Source of the DNA: Nocardia sp. CY41 | GTDB lineage: Bacteria; Actinomycetota; Actinomycetes; Mycobacteriales; Mycobacteriaceae | Direction of reading: 5' to 3' | DNA length: 64,000 nucleotides | Assembly: GCF_009829325.1 (NCBI RefSeq) | Contig: NZ_VUOS01000018.1 | Span: forward strand, 124,001-188,000 | Position numbers and translations under genes: made by a program | Shown here: positions 1-9,692 of the stretch, piece after piece | How the letters are laid out: each line of letters opens with the position of its first letter | How positions within the stretch are numbered: position 1 is the first letter of the stretch | Notes under the pieces: model-generated | What the model was told of the DNA's origin: nothing | Seen by the model: only the letters and a program-made list of their open reading frames with translations | The model's database searches: none

Positions 1-59
1 CGAACTACTGTGCCCGGGCGCACCCACGCGCCATGCTTGTCGACGACAAGGAGGTAGAT

Positions 60-962
60 ATGGAGGAGTTCGCGTCCTGGCGGGCGAACGGACGACGCCA
101 CACTCATCGCGGCCACCAGATCTTCTGGCGCGACGGAGGCGCAGGCGCCGACGGGACGCTGGTGTGCATCCACGGATTTCCCACCGCGTCCTGGGACTGG
201 CATCGCATCTGGCCCGGTCTGTGCGAACGGTTCGCCCGCGTCATCGCCCCCGACATGATCGGTTTCGGCTGGTCGGCCAAACCCCGTCACTACGACTACC
301 GCATCACCGACCAAGCCGACATCCACGAGAATCTGCTGCGCGAACAGGGCATCGGCCGCTACCACATCCTCGCCCACGACTACGGCGACAGCGTCGCCCA
401 GGAACTGCTGGCCCGCGACGCCGAACGCCGCGCGGCCGGCGACGAATCCCTGGTGCTCGACTCGGTGTTCCTGCTCAACGGCGGCCTGTTCCCCGAAGCG
501 CACCGCCCCCGCCCGGTGCAGCGACTGCTGGCCGGCCCACTCGGCCCGCTGGTCGGTGTCCTCGGTAGCGAACGCACCTTCCACCGCAGCCTGGCCGCGG
601 TGTTCGGACCCGACACCAAACCCACCGACGTCGAACTGCACCAATTCTGGCTGCTGTGGTGCAGCAAGCACGGCAAACGCAACGGCCACAAGCTCATCCG
701 CTATATGGCCGAACGACGCAGGCATCGGCAGCGCTGGGTGGGCGCGCTGCAGCAGGCTCAGATCCCCATCCGGTTCGTCGACGGCGTCACCGACCCGGTC
801 TCCGGCGGCCATATGGCGCGCCGCTATCGCGAGCTGATCACCACTCCCGACGTGGTGGAACTGCCCCGCATCGGCCACTACCCGCAACTGGAAGCACCCG
901 AGCAGACCCTCACGGCGCTGCTGGAATTCCACGGCGACCGGGTACAGAAGCCCACCGCGTGA
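60..962 (+). CDS. MEST/haloalkane-dehalogenase-like alpha/beta hydrolase
   Basis: This 300-residue protein is an alpha/beta-fold hydrolase, probably cytosolic, with unknown substrate. The oxyanion region CIHGFPT is near residues 36-42. The nucleophile elbow AHDYGDS puts Asp107 at the catalytic position, as in haloalkane dehalogenases, epoxide hydrolases and the MEST family, where HDYGD followed by VAQELL is typical. A C-terminal GHYPQLE supplies the likely catalytic His. An in-frame ATG exists at 33, but the ATG at 60 has a strong AAGGAGG at 48-54, five bases upstream, so I use 60. The gene is followed by a TetR gene in the same direction. Family assignment is firm; the reaction is not known. 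Confidence 0.88.
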   Translation: MEEFASWRANGRRHTHRGHQIFWRDGGAGADGTLVCIHGFPTASWDWHRIWPGLCERFARVIAPDMIGFGWSAKPRHYDYRITDQADIHENLLREQGIGRYHILAHDYGDSVAQELLARDAERRAAGDESLVLDSVFLLNGGLFPEAHRPRPVQRLLAGPLGPLVGVLGSERTFHRSLAAVFGPDTKPTDVELHQFWLLWCSKHGKRNGHKLIRYMAERRRHRQRWVGALQQAQIPIRFVDGVTDPVSGGHMARRYRELITTPDVVELPRIGHYPQLEAPEQTLTALLEFHGDRVQKPTA

Positions 963-1037
963 CCCTCGTCGTCGCGGACCGGCCGAGCCGGTCCCCCACC
1001 GAGAACCCATAGCAGGTGGACGCCCTAGTATGGCGGT

Positions 1038-1649
1038 ATGGCAACCACACGTCGATCCCGCAACGCCCAAGCCCCACGCCCACCCAGGGGCCAGGCACGG
1101 CAGCGCATGATCGACGGCGCGATCGACTCCCTGCGCGTGCACGGCGCCACGGCCACCAGCGTCGATCGGGTCCTGGCCGCCACCGGCGCTCCACGCGGGT
1201 CGGTGTACCACCACTTTCCCGGCGGACGCACCGAACTGATCACCGACGCCCTCGGCACCGCGGGGGAGCTGATGTCGACCTTCATCGAACGTCTGACCGG
1301 CGACAACGAACCCGCGACCGCGCTGGACCGCTTCGCCGCGATGTGGCGGCGCACCCTGCTCGACAGCGATTTCCGGGCCGGCTGCCCGATCTTCGCGGTC
1401 GCCGTCGAGACCAACGACGAAACCCCGGAGTTCGCCCGCCTCGCCGGGGAGATCTTCCGCCGCTGGCAACAAGCCCTCACCGGGATGCTGACCCGTCACA
1501 ACGTGCCCGCCGACCGCGCGCACCGCCTGGCCACGCTGACGGTCGCCGCGTTCGAAGGCGCCATCGCGCTGTGCCGGGTCCAGCGCGACATCACGCCTCT
1601 CGACGACGCCCTCGCCACGTTGCACGAGCTGATGCCCGCCGCGAGCTGA
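1038..1649 (+). CDS. TetR family regulator (LmrA/YxaF-like)
   Basis: A 203-residue transcriptional repressor. A TetR helix-turn-helix covers about residues 20-65, with the recognition helix around GSVYHHFPGGRTEL. The ligand domain contains GCPIFAVAVE, typical of the LmrA/YxaF subgroup, which often controls export or detoxification genes. The stop lies about 36 bp before a perfect palindrome (1686-1711) that overlaps a promoter for the crotonase gene. It is therefore the obvious candidate to bind there, although that is inference from position. The inducer is unknown. Confidence 0.88.
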   Translation: MATTRRSRNAQAPRPPRGQARQRMIDGAIDSLRVHGATATSVDRVLAATGAPRGSVYHHFPGGRTELITDALGTAGELMSTFIERLTGDNEPATALDRFAAMWRRTLLDSDFRAGCPIFAVAVETNDETPEFARLAGEIFRRWQQALTGMLTRHNVPADRAHRLATLTVAAFEGAIALCRVQRDITPLDDALATLHELMPAAS

Positions 1650-1677
1650 CCCACCCCACCGCAGCCCGCATCAACCC

Positions 1678-1711
1678 TTGACACACCGACTATGGTGAAT
1701 GCCATAGTCGG
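1678..1711 (+). promoter_or_regulatory. Promoter with perfect TetR-type operator
   Basis: TTGACA at 1678-1683 is a consensus -35 element. It is followed by a perfect 10-bp inverted repeat, CCGACTATGG (1686-1695) and CCATAGTCGG (1702-1711), with a 6-bp spacer. The repeat covers the spacer and -10 area of the promoter for the crotonase/molybdopterin operon, so a bound repressor would block RNA polymerase. The adjacent upstream TetR gene is the likely binder. Confidence 0.75.
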
Positions 1712-1799
1712 GAACAAGGGCCGCGCCACCCCCGAATCACCCTCGCGCGGACACCATCTCGCCTTCCGACCGCTGACATGCGCACCGAAGGAGCCGCCG

Positions 1800-2771
1800 A
1801 TGCCCGCCGCCGACCTGCACCTGGAAACCATCCAACTCGAACAGACCGGGCGGGTACTGACCGCACGCGTCGTCGCACCACCCTTGAACTTCGTCACCAC
1901 CGCCGTCGTCCGCGACCTCGACACCCTCACCGCCGCGGCCGACACCGACGACACGATCGGCGCGGTCGTGCTCACCGGAGGCCTGCCCGGCCGCTTCCTC
2001 ACCCACGCCGATCCCGCCGCCCTCAGCGGCATGATCGAACGGCCCCACCCCTTCGTCCCCGCCCGCGCCGCCGCCCCGTTCCTGCGTGCCGCCGCGGCCG
2101 CGCTGCGCGTACCCGGCGCCGCGGGAATGGTCGAACGCCACGGCGGAGGCCTCGGCGCCGGCCTGGTCTGGGGCCACCGCTGGAAACGCACCACCCTGCG
2201 GATGAACCGCTCCGGCGTCGCCTACCTCGCCGCCGTCAACGGACCCGCACTCGGCGGCGGCCACGAGATCGCACTGGCCTGCGACCTGCGCTACGCCGCC
2301 GACGCCGACCACGTACGCCTCGGCCAGATCGAGACACTGGCCAACCTCATCCCCGGCGGCGGCGCCACCCAACGCCTCACCCGCCTGCTCGGCGCCGCCA
2401 AAGCCATCGAGATCACCCTCGAAGGCACACCGTTCACCGCCCGCGAAGCATTGCGCCTCGGCCTGGTCCACCGTCTGCTGCCCGCCGCCGACCTCCTCGC
2501 CCAGACCCAGGCCACCGCGGCGCGGCTGGCCGCCCGCAACCCCGTCGCCGTCGCCGAACTCAAACGCGCCGTCTACTTCGGACCCGACAAAACCCTCTCC
2601 CGCGGCCTGGACGCCGAACAAGCCGGATTCGTCTCCGTCGGCACCACAGCCGCGGCCGCCCGCACCACCCGAGCCTTCTTCCAGGACCTCGACCGTCTCG
2701 CCGACACCCCCTTCCTCGCCGACCCGCAACCCTGGCTGGACGGCACCCGCGTCGACCAGGTGAGCCGATGA
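1800..2771 (+). CDS. Enoyl-CoA hydratase/isomerase (crotonase) family protein
   Basis: A 323-residue crotonase-fold protein that would act on an acyl-CoA. The oxyanion and acid regions are present: NGPALGGGHEIALACDLRYA carries the first active-site Glu, and GQIETLANLIPGGGATQRL carries the second. An unusual insertion of about 50 residues lies between the first beta strands and the core. An upstream ATG at 1692 lies inside the operator palindrome. The ATG at 1800 has GAAGGAG six bases before it and is preferred. The stop overlaps the next start (ATGA at 2768-2771), so it is translationally coupled to a molybdopterin oxidoreductase. That is an unusual partner for a crotonase and suggests one substrate handled by both. 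The substrate is not known. Confidence 0.88.
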   Translation: MPAADLHLETIQLEQTGRVLTARVVAPPLNFVTTAVVRDLDTLTAAADTDDTIGAVVLTGGLPGRFLTHADPAALSGMIERPHPFVPARAAAPFLRAAAAALRVPGAAGMVERHGGGLGAGLVWGHRWKRTTLRMNRSGVAYLAAVNGPALGGGHEIALACDLRYAADADHVRLGQIETLANLIPGGGATQRLTRLLGAAKAIEITLEGTPFTAREALRLGLVHRLLPAADLLAQTQATAARLAARNPVAVAELKRAVYFGPDKTLSRGLDAEQAGFVSVGTTAAAARTTRAFFQDLDRLADTPFLADPQPWLDGTRVDQVSR

Positions 2772-5007
2772 CCACCCCCGCCGCCACCGCACCGTGGCAC
2801 AAGACCGCCTGCATCCTGTGCGAGAACAACTGCGGACTGCTCATCCAGCTCGACGACCGCCGCTTCGCCAAGATCCGCGGCGACAAAGACCACGTCGCCT
2901 CCGCCGGCTACACCTGCAACAAGGCACTACGTCTGGACCACTACCAGAACGGCGCAACCAGGCTCACCACCCCGCTGCGCCGCGAACCGGACGGCACCTT
3001 CACCGAAATCGGCTGGGACACCGCCATTTCCGAGATCGCAGCCCGCTTGACCACGGTCAAGGACACCTACGGCGGCGACAAGATCTTCTACTACGGCGGC
3101 GGGGGACAGGGCAACCACCTCGGCGGCGCCTACAGCACCGCCCTGCGCCGCGCCCTCGGCAGCCGCTACCGCTCCAGCGCCCTGGCCCAGGAGAAGACCG
3201 GCGAAGGATGGGTCGACGCCCACCTCACCGGCGGCCACACCACCGGCGACTTCGACCACGCCGAAGTATCGATCTTCCTCGGCAAAAACCCCTGGCAGTC
3301 CCACGGCGTCCCCCGCGCCCGCACCGTCCTGCAACAGATCGCCAAAGACCCCGCCCGCACCATGATCGTCATCGACCCGGTGCGCACCGAAACCGCCGAC
3401 CTCGCCGACATCCACCTGCAACTACGTCCCGGCACCGACGCCTGGTGCCTGGCCGCCCTCCTGGCGATCCTCGTCCAGGACGACCTGCTCGACCACACCT
3501 TCCTCACCGCACACACCACCGGATCCGACACTGTCCGCACCGACCTCGCACACATCGACGTCCCCGCCTACGCCGACATCTGCGGTGTCCCCGAAAACCT
3601 CCTGCGCAGCACCGCCCACCGCATCGCCGCCGCGACCAGCGTCGCCACCTACGAAGACCTCGGCGTCCAGCAGAGCCCCAACAGCACCCTCATCTCCTAC
3701 CTGAACAAACTGCTGTGGCTGCTGACCGGCAACTTCGCCAAACCCGGCGCCATGCAACCCCATTCCTGGATGGCACCCCTGGCCGGCTACAGCCGCGAGG
3801 TCAAACGCAGCCCCGTCACCGGCGCACCCCTGTTCGGCGGCATGCTGCCCTGCAACGCCATCGCCGAAGAAATCGACACCGACCACCCCGACCGCTTCCG
3901 CGCGATGATCATCGAATCCGCCAACCCCGCCCACTCCCTGGCCGACTCCACCGCGTTCCGCGACGCATTGCACACCCTGGACCTGGTCGTCGTCATCGAC
4001 ATCGCCCTCACCGAAACCGCCCGCCACGCCGACTACGTCCTACCCGCCGCCAGCCAATTCGAGAAATGGGAAGCCACCTTCTTCAACCTCGAATTCCCGC
4101 ACAACCCTTCCACCTGCGCGCCCCCGTCCTCGACCCGCTCCCCGGCACCCTGCCCGAACCCGAGATCCACGCCCGACTGCTACGCGAACTCCACGCCGTC
4201 GGCCGCGGCACACTCGCCCTGCTGCGCACCGCCGCGAAACTCGGACGACGCCCCTACGCCTGGACTTTCGCCGCCCTGCTGGCCACGAACAAATCCCTCC
4301 GCGGCCTCGCCCCCTACCTGCTGTACGAAACCCTCGGCCCCACCCTGCCCGACGGCGCGCGCTCCGCGGCCGTGCTGTGGGCACTGGCCCAGCGCGTCGC
4401 CAAGGTCTACCCAGCCGCGATGCGCCGCGCCGGACACCGCGACGCCGACACACTGTTCGACGCCATCCTCGCCGGCCGCTCCGGAGTCACCTTCACCCTC
4501 GACGACTACGACGACGCCTGGGACTACCTCCCACACGCCGATAAACGCATCCCACTGGCCATCCCCGAACTCCTGCACGCCCTGCGCGAACTCGCCACCA
4601 CACCAGCCACCCACACCACCCCGGAATTCCCGTTCGTGCTGGCAGCGGGGGAGCGCCGCTCCTTCACCGCCAACACCATCTTCCGCGACGACACCTGGCG
4701 GCGCCGCGACCCCGAAGGCGCACTACGCCTCAACCCCGGCGACGCCGCCCGCCTCGGCCTCACCACCGGCGACCGAGCCCGCATCACCACCCGCCGCGGC
4801 AGCGCCGTCGCCACCGTGGAAACCAACGACCGCATGCAACCCGGCCACGCCTCCCTGCCCAACGGCCTCGGCTTGGACCTGCCCACCGGCGACGGCACCC
4901 GCCGCACCGGCGTCGCCCCCAACGACCTCACCGACCTCACCTGGCGCGACGCCATCGCGGGCACCCCCTGGCACAAACACGTCCCCGCCCGCATCGAACC
5001 CGCGTGA
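2768..5007 (+). pseudogene. Frameshifted molybdopterin oxidoreductase (bis-MGD family)
   Basis: The first frame encodes the N-terminal 4Fe-4S domain (Cys15, Cys18, Cys22 and Cys50), the GWDTAISEI region and the central molybdopterin domains. After codon 446 the reading moves to another frame. That second frame continues the same protein through the C-terminal MGD-binding domain (GERRSFTANTIFRDDTWRR, then LPNGLGLDL) to the stop at 5005-5007. One C appears to be missing in the CCC run at 4105-4107; a fourth C restores the reading NPFHLRAP. With it restored the protein would be about 746 residues, normal for the family. This is either a real 1-base deletion or a sequencing error. No clear Cys ligand for molybdenum was found. 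The electron donor and substrate are unknown. Confidence 0.8.
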
Positions 5008-5350
5008 CGATCCGGCACCGAACCGCGGTGGACACGGCAATTCCGCTCGCGCCGCTATCCTGATCGGCCACAGCTACGTGCCCCGGACCACCCCGGACGC
5101 ACCACCGTTCCGCACCCGCCTGCCCGCACCACCGACGAGATCCGATCGCGCGCTGTCCTCTACCCGGGCACCCCCGGGAAAGGATGTCGGATACGCCCGA
5201 TTGCACAACACGGCACCCGCCTCCAACCCGCACACGGCGCACGCCAGGGGAGGGGAACAGCACAGAAGCAGCACACCCGACGTCGGCTACCGGATCACCG
5301 CGCACACGCGGAACCGGCAGTCGGCGCAAAACGGCATCACCCGCACCGCC
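5008..5350. other. Convergent intergenic region
   Basis: 343 bp between two convergent molybdopterin oxidoreductase genes. The only structure I see is a short hairpin at 5163-5178 (CCCGGG, 4-base loop, CCCGGG), which could act as a weak terminator. No convincing gene is present. Confidence 0.5.
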
Positions 5351-7564
5351 TCAGGCGGTCACCGCGGACACGTTCTCACTCACTCCGACGCCCTCGTCGT
5401 TCTCGACAGACGCACGCGTCACCGTCACCCACGTGTTGTTCACCGCCGCCGTGCCCGAGAACGTGTCCGTCAACGCCGGATCGTGCAGCAGGTTCACATT
5501 CGCGCCGGGCAGTGACGCCGCCACCGTCCATCCGACACCGGGCTCCTGATGCCCCCACCCGTGCGGAATCGCCACCGTCCCGGCCCGGATATCGTCGCTG
5601 ACCTCCAACGGCACCACGATCGAACCGGTCCGCGAACGCACCGTCACCGATTCACCATCACGCAACCCACGCGCCGCCGCATCCTGCGGATGCATCAACG
5701 CCGTGCACCGATCCCGACCCTTCACCATCGACGGCACATTGTGCAGCCACGAATTGTTGCTGCGCAGATGACGACGACCGATCAACTTCAAGTCGTACCC
5801 GTCCGCAGGCGCGGTCACCGCCCTACCCCGCCGCGCGTCCGCAAGCACCTCACGTGCCGCCGCCACGAAATCCTCCGGCGCCACATGCACCTTCCGATCC
5901 TTCGTCCCGAGCAACGACCGCAACCTCGGCCGCAACGGCCCCAGATCGATGCCGCCCGCCGACGCACGCGCCTTACCCACGGTCAAACCCCGGCGGCCCC
6001 GCCGCAACACCCCATACGGCCCCGCCGCCACCCCGAGCGCCGCGATCCGCACGGGACTGACCCGATCGAACAACGCGTTCAGCACCCGCGCGGTGAACCG
6101 GCGCGCCGGCAACGGCACCACCTCGGTGACCAGCCGCGCCATGATCTGCCAATCCTCCAGCCCATCGGCAGGCGGCTCGAACACCCGCGCGTCGAAACGC
6201 AGATTGTTGCGCACACTGAACATCGGGAACAGGATGTTGACGTCCTCGCGCTCCAACGGCGAGATCGGTGGCAGGATGATGTCCGCGTGCCGCGTCGTCT
6301 CCGTGACGTACATGTCCACGGCCACATAGAAATCCAGCCCGTCCAGCGCCGCGCCCAACCGGCCGCGCTGCGGCGTGGACAACACCGGATTGCCCGCATA
6401 CGTGATCATCGCGCGGATCCGGCCCGGCCCCTCGGTCAACATCTCCTCCGCCAGCGCCGCCACCGGCAACTCCGAGCGGAACGACTTGTAGGTTCCCGAG
6501 CTGTCGGTCCACGCCCCGTACCCCATCGGCAGATACTTCGCATACCGCGGCGCGTCGATCGGCGGCGTCGCGAACATCTGACCACCCGCCCGATCCAGGT
6601 TGCCCGTCACCGCGTTGATCGTGTTCACCAGCCAATGCGTCAACGTGCCGGTCACCTGCTGACACACCCCGATCCGCGCGTACAGCACCGCCGAGGCCGC
6701 CGCCGCGTGCTCCCGAGCCAGCCCCCGAATCGTCTCCGCATCCACCCCCGCGTACTGCGCCATCTGCTCCGGCGACGCCTCGGCCACCAACGCACGCAAC
6801 CGCTCCCAGCCCGTACTCGACGCGCGAATCGCCTTCTCGTCACACAAGTCCTCGGCGACCAGCACATGCAACATCGCCAACAGCAGATACACATCCCCAC
6901 CCGGCGCCACCGCGACATGCTGATCGGCCAGTCGCGCCGTCTCCGTCCGGCGCGGATCGATCACCACGACCTTCCCACCACGCCGCCGCACGTCCCGAAT
7001 CCGCTGCTTCGCATTCGGCATGGTCGTCACCGACCCGTTCGACACCGCCGGATTCGCCCCCAGGATCACCAGCCGATCGGTCCGATCGATATCGGTCACC
7101 GGCATCAGCACATTCGAGCCGAACATCCGCCACGCGACGAACTCCTGCGGGAACTGATCGATCGAGGAAGCCGAGAAGAAATTCCGCGTCAACAGCACCG
7201 ACCGCAGCAGCACCGCGTACAGCACCGACGAACTGTGCGCGGCCGGATTCCCCAGATACATACCGATCGCACTGTTCCCGTGCTCCCGACGCACCTGCCG
7301 CAACCGCTGCCCGATCTCCCGGAACGCCTCGTCCCAGCCGATCGGCTCGAACGACGAACCCACCCGCCGCACCGGCGTACGCAACCGATCCGGATCGTGG
7401 TGCAACCCGCCCATCGCCGTCGCCTTCGGGCAGATGTACCCCTTCGACAGCACATCCTGCGGATTGCCCTCGATCCGCGTCACCTGATCACCGGAGACCG
7501 TGACAAGGATTCCGCAGTGCGCCTCACACAGGGTGCACTGGCGGGCAATGGTGGTAGCGCTCAT
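5351..7564 (-). CDS. Molybdopterin-dependent oxidoreductase
   Basis: An intact 737-residue bis-MGD enzyme of the DMSO-reductase/formate-dehydrogenase superfamily. The N-terminal 4Fe-4S motif uses Cys10, Cys13, Cys17 and Cys45, followed by the CPKA signature. The central region has the LVILGANP and VVIDPRRTET nucleotide-binding motifs. The C-terminal domain has SLPGANVN and the closing DTFSGTAAVNNTWV. There is no Tat signal peptide, so it is predicted to be cytoplasmic. The ATG at 7564 is preferred over a TTG one codon upstream because AGAAGGTGA lies about 8 bases before it. A GNAT gene lies 66 bp upstream in the same direction and may share the transcript. It is a distant paralogue of the frameshifted gene that converges on it. 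Substrate unknown. Confidence 0.88.
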   Translation of the reverse strand: MSATTIARQCTLCEAHCGILVTVSGDQVTRIEGNPQDVLSKGYICPKATAMGGLHHDPDRLRTPVRRVGSSFEPIGWDEAFREIGQRLRQVRREHGNSAIGMYLGNPAAHSSSVLYAVLLRSVLLTRNFFSASSIDQFPQEFVAWRMFGSNVLMPVTDIDRTDRLVILGANPAVSNGSVTTMPNAKQRIRDVRRRGGKVVVIDPRRTETARLADQHVAVAPGGDVYLLLAMLHVLVAEDLCDEKAIRASSTGWERLRALVAEASPEQMAQYAGVDAETIRGLAREHAAAASAVLYARIGVCQQVTGTLTHWLVNTINAVTGNLDRAGGQMFATPPIDAPRYAKYLPMGYGAWTDSSGTYKSFRSELPVAALAEEMLTEGPGRIRAMITYAGNPVLSTPQRGRLGAALDGLDFYVAVDMYVTETTRHADIILPPISPLEREDVNILFPMFSVRNNLRFDARVFEPPADGLEDWQIMARLVTEVVPLPARRFTARVLNALFDRVSPVRIAALGVAAGPYGVLRRGRRGLTVGKARASAGGIDLGPLRPRLRSLLGTKDRKVHVAPEDFVAAAREVLADARRGRAVTAPADGYDLKLIGRRHLRSNNSWLHNVPSMVKGRDRCTALMHPQDAAARGLRDGESVTVRSRTGSIVVPLEVSDDIRAGTVAIPHGWGHQEPGVGWTVAASLPGANVNLLHDPALTDTFSGTAAVNNTWVTVTRASVENDEGVGVSENVSAVTA

Positions 7565-7630
7565 CAATTTTCACCTTCTGCCGGATCACTTCCCACAGGC
7601 TATCTGGGACAGCTCATTCCGTACAGATCT

Positions 7631-8200
7631 CTATGGTGGACGGATACGGGCATGCAGATGCATGTCGTGCCAACCATCCACGTGCAACCCCGCACTACGC
7701 CGGACACTCTCCGGCGCGAACCCCGCCTTCACCGCCGCACGGCACGACGCCGGATTGCGCACCGAATGCGACACCTCCAACCGATGGAAACCCACGCCGA
7801 AAGCCCACCGGGTCACCGTCTCCACCGCCGCGGGCGTCACCCCACGTCCCCGCCATCCCGGAGCTGTCCAGTACGCGATCCCCGCCGACCCATCCGGCGG
7901 CGACATCCCCCGCAACCCGACCCGCGCCGCCACCACACCACCGACCACGACCGCCCACTGCGGACCGTCACCATCGCGCCACCCCGCCCGCCAGCGCGTG
8001 ATCAACTCCAGCGCCTCACCCTCGGACACGACGTCGCGCACATGCCAGCGTTGGATCTCCGGATCCTGATAGACCGCCCGGATCACCGCCGCATCGGCCT
8101 TCACCCACGGCCGCAACAACACCGCCTCACCCCGCAGAACGGGCTGAGACCCGGCCGCGAACACGTCGGCGGCGACCACATCGGGCAGCAGAGCGGACAC
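7631..8200 (-). CDS. GNAT family N-acetyltransferase (RimJ/RimL type)
   Basis: About 189 residues. It begins near VLRGEAVLLRPW, the usual first strand of RimJ-like acetyltransferases. It contains the acetyl-CoA loop PGWRGRGV, then the HRLEVSHSVRNPASCRAAVKAGF segment that is characteristic of the fold. It probably transfers acetyl from acetyl-CoA to an amine, either a protein N terminus or a small molecule. The reading frame stays open upstream to 8434. Start candidates are GTG at 8200 and ATG at 8245 or 8239, none with a strong ribosome-binding site. I use 8200 because codon use upstream of it looks non-coding. It lies 66 bp ahead of the molybdopterin oxidoreductase. Confidence 0.75.
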   Translation of the reverse strand: MSALLPDVVAADVFAAGSQPVLRGEAVLLRPWVKADAAVIRAVYQDPEIQRWHVRDVVSEGEALELITRWRAGWRDGDGPQWAVVVGGVVAARVGLRGMSPPDGSAGIAYWTAPGWRGRGVTPAAVETVTRWAFGVGFHRLEVSHSVRNPASCRAAVKAGFAPESVRRSAGLHVDGWHDMHLHARIRPP

Positions 8201-8527
8201 ACCCGGATTGTCACCCGCACAAGCTGCCCGCCGCCACATGTTCATCGGCAAAGTCTTCGATGACCGTTCGCACCAGACCGTCTCGTGCGTACCAACCTTC
8301 GAGCCGACCTCCCACACCGGAGGGCCACCAGCGCGTCGCGAGGTACGACCAACCGAGCATCCGCGCCGACCTCCCACGCGGTCGACGCCCGATCCGATCA
8401 CCCGAAGAGACGACCGCAGCGAATATCTGGGCACGCAGCCGATCGAACTAGTTCACCGACGAAGCCGATCCTATGGGACACCCCGCCGCAACAGTTCGAC
8501 AGCTCCAGGAGCCGCATCGGTCACGTG
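8201..8527. other. Intergenic region upstream of the GNAT gene
   Basis: About 327 bp between the GNAT gene and the end of the FAD monooxygenase gene. Reading frames cross it, but they show no recognisable protein features. The true GNAT start could extend into it by up to 45 bp. Confidence 0.4.
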
Positions 8528-9637
8528 TCAGCCGGGTTGAAAGAATTCGAGCATCTTCCGGCCGGCGTCCGGCGACATCAAGATCTCCTGCACCCGCGCG
8601 GACATCCGGGCGGCAGCGCTCGTGCGTTCGAACATCTCGCGTTCGTATTCCTCGACCGCGGCGGGCAAGTCGTCCGGGTGCGCGGCCAGCGCGAGGCCCA
8701 GCACGGCGCCGTCGATCATCGCCATGTTGGCGCCCTCGCCCACCGGCGGCATCAGATGCGCCGCATCGCCGACCAGCGTGACGTCTGGCCTCGACGGCCA
8801 GGTCAGACCCGCCGGAAGAGCGGTGATCGACCGCGGCACCACCGTGTCGTCGCAGGCGGCGATCAGCGCGGTGAACCGGAAATCCCAGCCGGAGAGCAAC
8901 TCGATCAGCCGCGCCCGAGCCGCGGCCGGGTCGTCGAAAGGGATCCCGCTGGTAGCGAACCAGTCCTCACCGGTGCGATAGAAGCTGACGCCGATGCGAA
9001 CGCGACCGTCGCCGTTACGCTGCGCCGCCAGGGACAGTCCGTTGCCGAGCACCCAATAGTTGCCGCGCCCGACCATCGCCGCGAGATCGGGGTGGGTACG
9101 GTCGATGTCGGGAATGCCGAGTTCGACGACGTTCTGGCCGATATGCGCCGGGCGGGCGTCGGTGAGCAACGCGCGGACCCGAGAGTACGCGCCGTCCGCG
9201 CCGACCAGCAGGTCATACGACGCCCTGCCGCCGTCGGCGAAACGCAGCAGTCCGTTATCGGCCGAGTCGAACGCGTGCCCCCAGCGCACCATGTCTACGG
9301 GAAGCGAATCCAGCAGCAAGCCACGCAGATCGGCGCGGTCGACCTCGGGACGATCGAGTGGGGCGTCGTCGGGCGTGTCCTCCCGGAGCAGCAACGTGCC
9401 GTCCGGTTGCAGAAGCCGCATGTCCTGCCCTTCACCGCGGGCGATCGCGTGGAACCGGTCGATCAGACCGGCCTCGCGCAGCGCACGCTGCCCGGAATGG
9501 ATGTCGAGCATGCCGCCCTGATCACGCGCGTGGCGCGCGAGTTCACGTTCGTACACGACGGCGTCGATGCCGTTCACATGCAGCACTCGGGCGAGAGTCA
9601 GACCGCCCAGCCCGGCTCCGACGATCGCGATGTCCAT
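8528..9637 (-). CDS. FAD-dependent monooxygenase (TetX/PHBH-like)
   Basis: A 369-residue class A flavoprotein monooxygenase. The N-terminal dinucleotide fold IVGAGLGGLTLARVL binds FAD. DLLVGADGAYSRVR is the second FAD/NADPH motif. VGDAAHLMPPVGEGANMAMIDG is the GD/P motif of this class, closest in layout to TetX-like enzymes that hydroxylate small aromatic or polyketide molecules, including antibiotics. The longest frame extends to 9832, but the ATG at 9637 directly precedes the Rossmann motif and has AAGGAGGG a few bases upstream. It is divergent from a TetR gene with a palindrome between them, so it is probably a drug-inducible detoxification enzyme. Confidence 0.87.
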   Translation of the reverse strand: MDIAIVGAGLGGLTLARVLHVNGIDAVVYERELARHARDQGGMLDIHSGQRALREAGLIDRFHAIARGEGQDMRLLQPDGTLLLREDTPDDAPLDRPEVDRADLRGLLLDSLPVDMVRWGHAFDSADNGLLRFADGGRASYDLLVGADGAYSRVRALLTDARPAHIGQNVVELGIPDIDRTHPDLAAMVGRGNYWVLGNGLSLAAQRNGDGRVRIGVSFYRTGEDWFATSGIPFDDPAAARARLIELLSGWDFRFTALIAACDDTVVPRSITALPAGLTWPSRPDVTLVGDAAHLMPPVGEGANMAMIDGAVLGLALAAHPDDLPAAVEEYEREMFERTSAAARMSARVQEILMSPDAGRKMLEFFQPG

Positions 9638-9664
9638 GACCCTCCTTCGATACACCGCACGTGT

Positions 9665-9679
9665 CGATACACTGTATCG
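9665..9679. promoter_or_regulatory. Palindromic operator between FAD monooxygenase and TetR genes
   Basis: CGATACACTGTATCG is a perfect 15-base palindrome (7-bp arms around one C) in the divergent promoter region. A second related element, TCGATACAC with GTGTCGA, overlaps just to the left (about 9647-9667). The arrangement is typical of a TetR repressor controlling itself and its divergent target. Confidence 0.7.
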
Positions 9680-9692
9680 AACGGTGCGATGT

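Noticed and set aside
5549..8263. 904-codon plus-strand frame over the second molybdopterin gene
   Set aside because: Arg/His/Pro-rich shadow of the minus-strand enzyme; no domain features.
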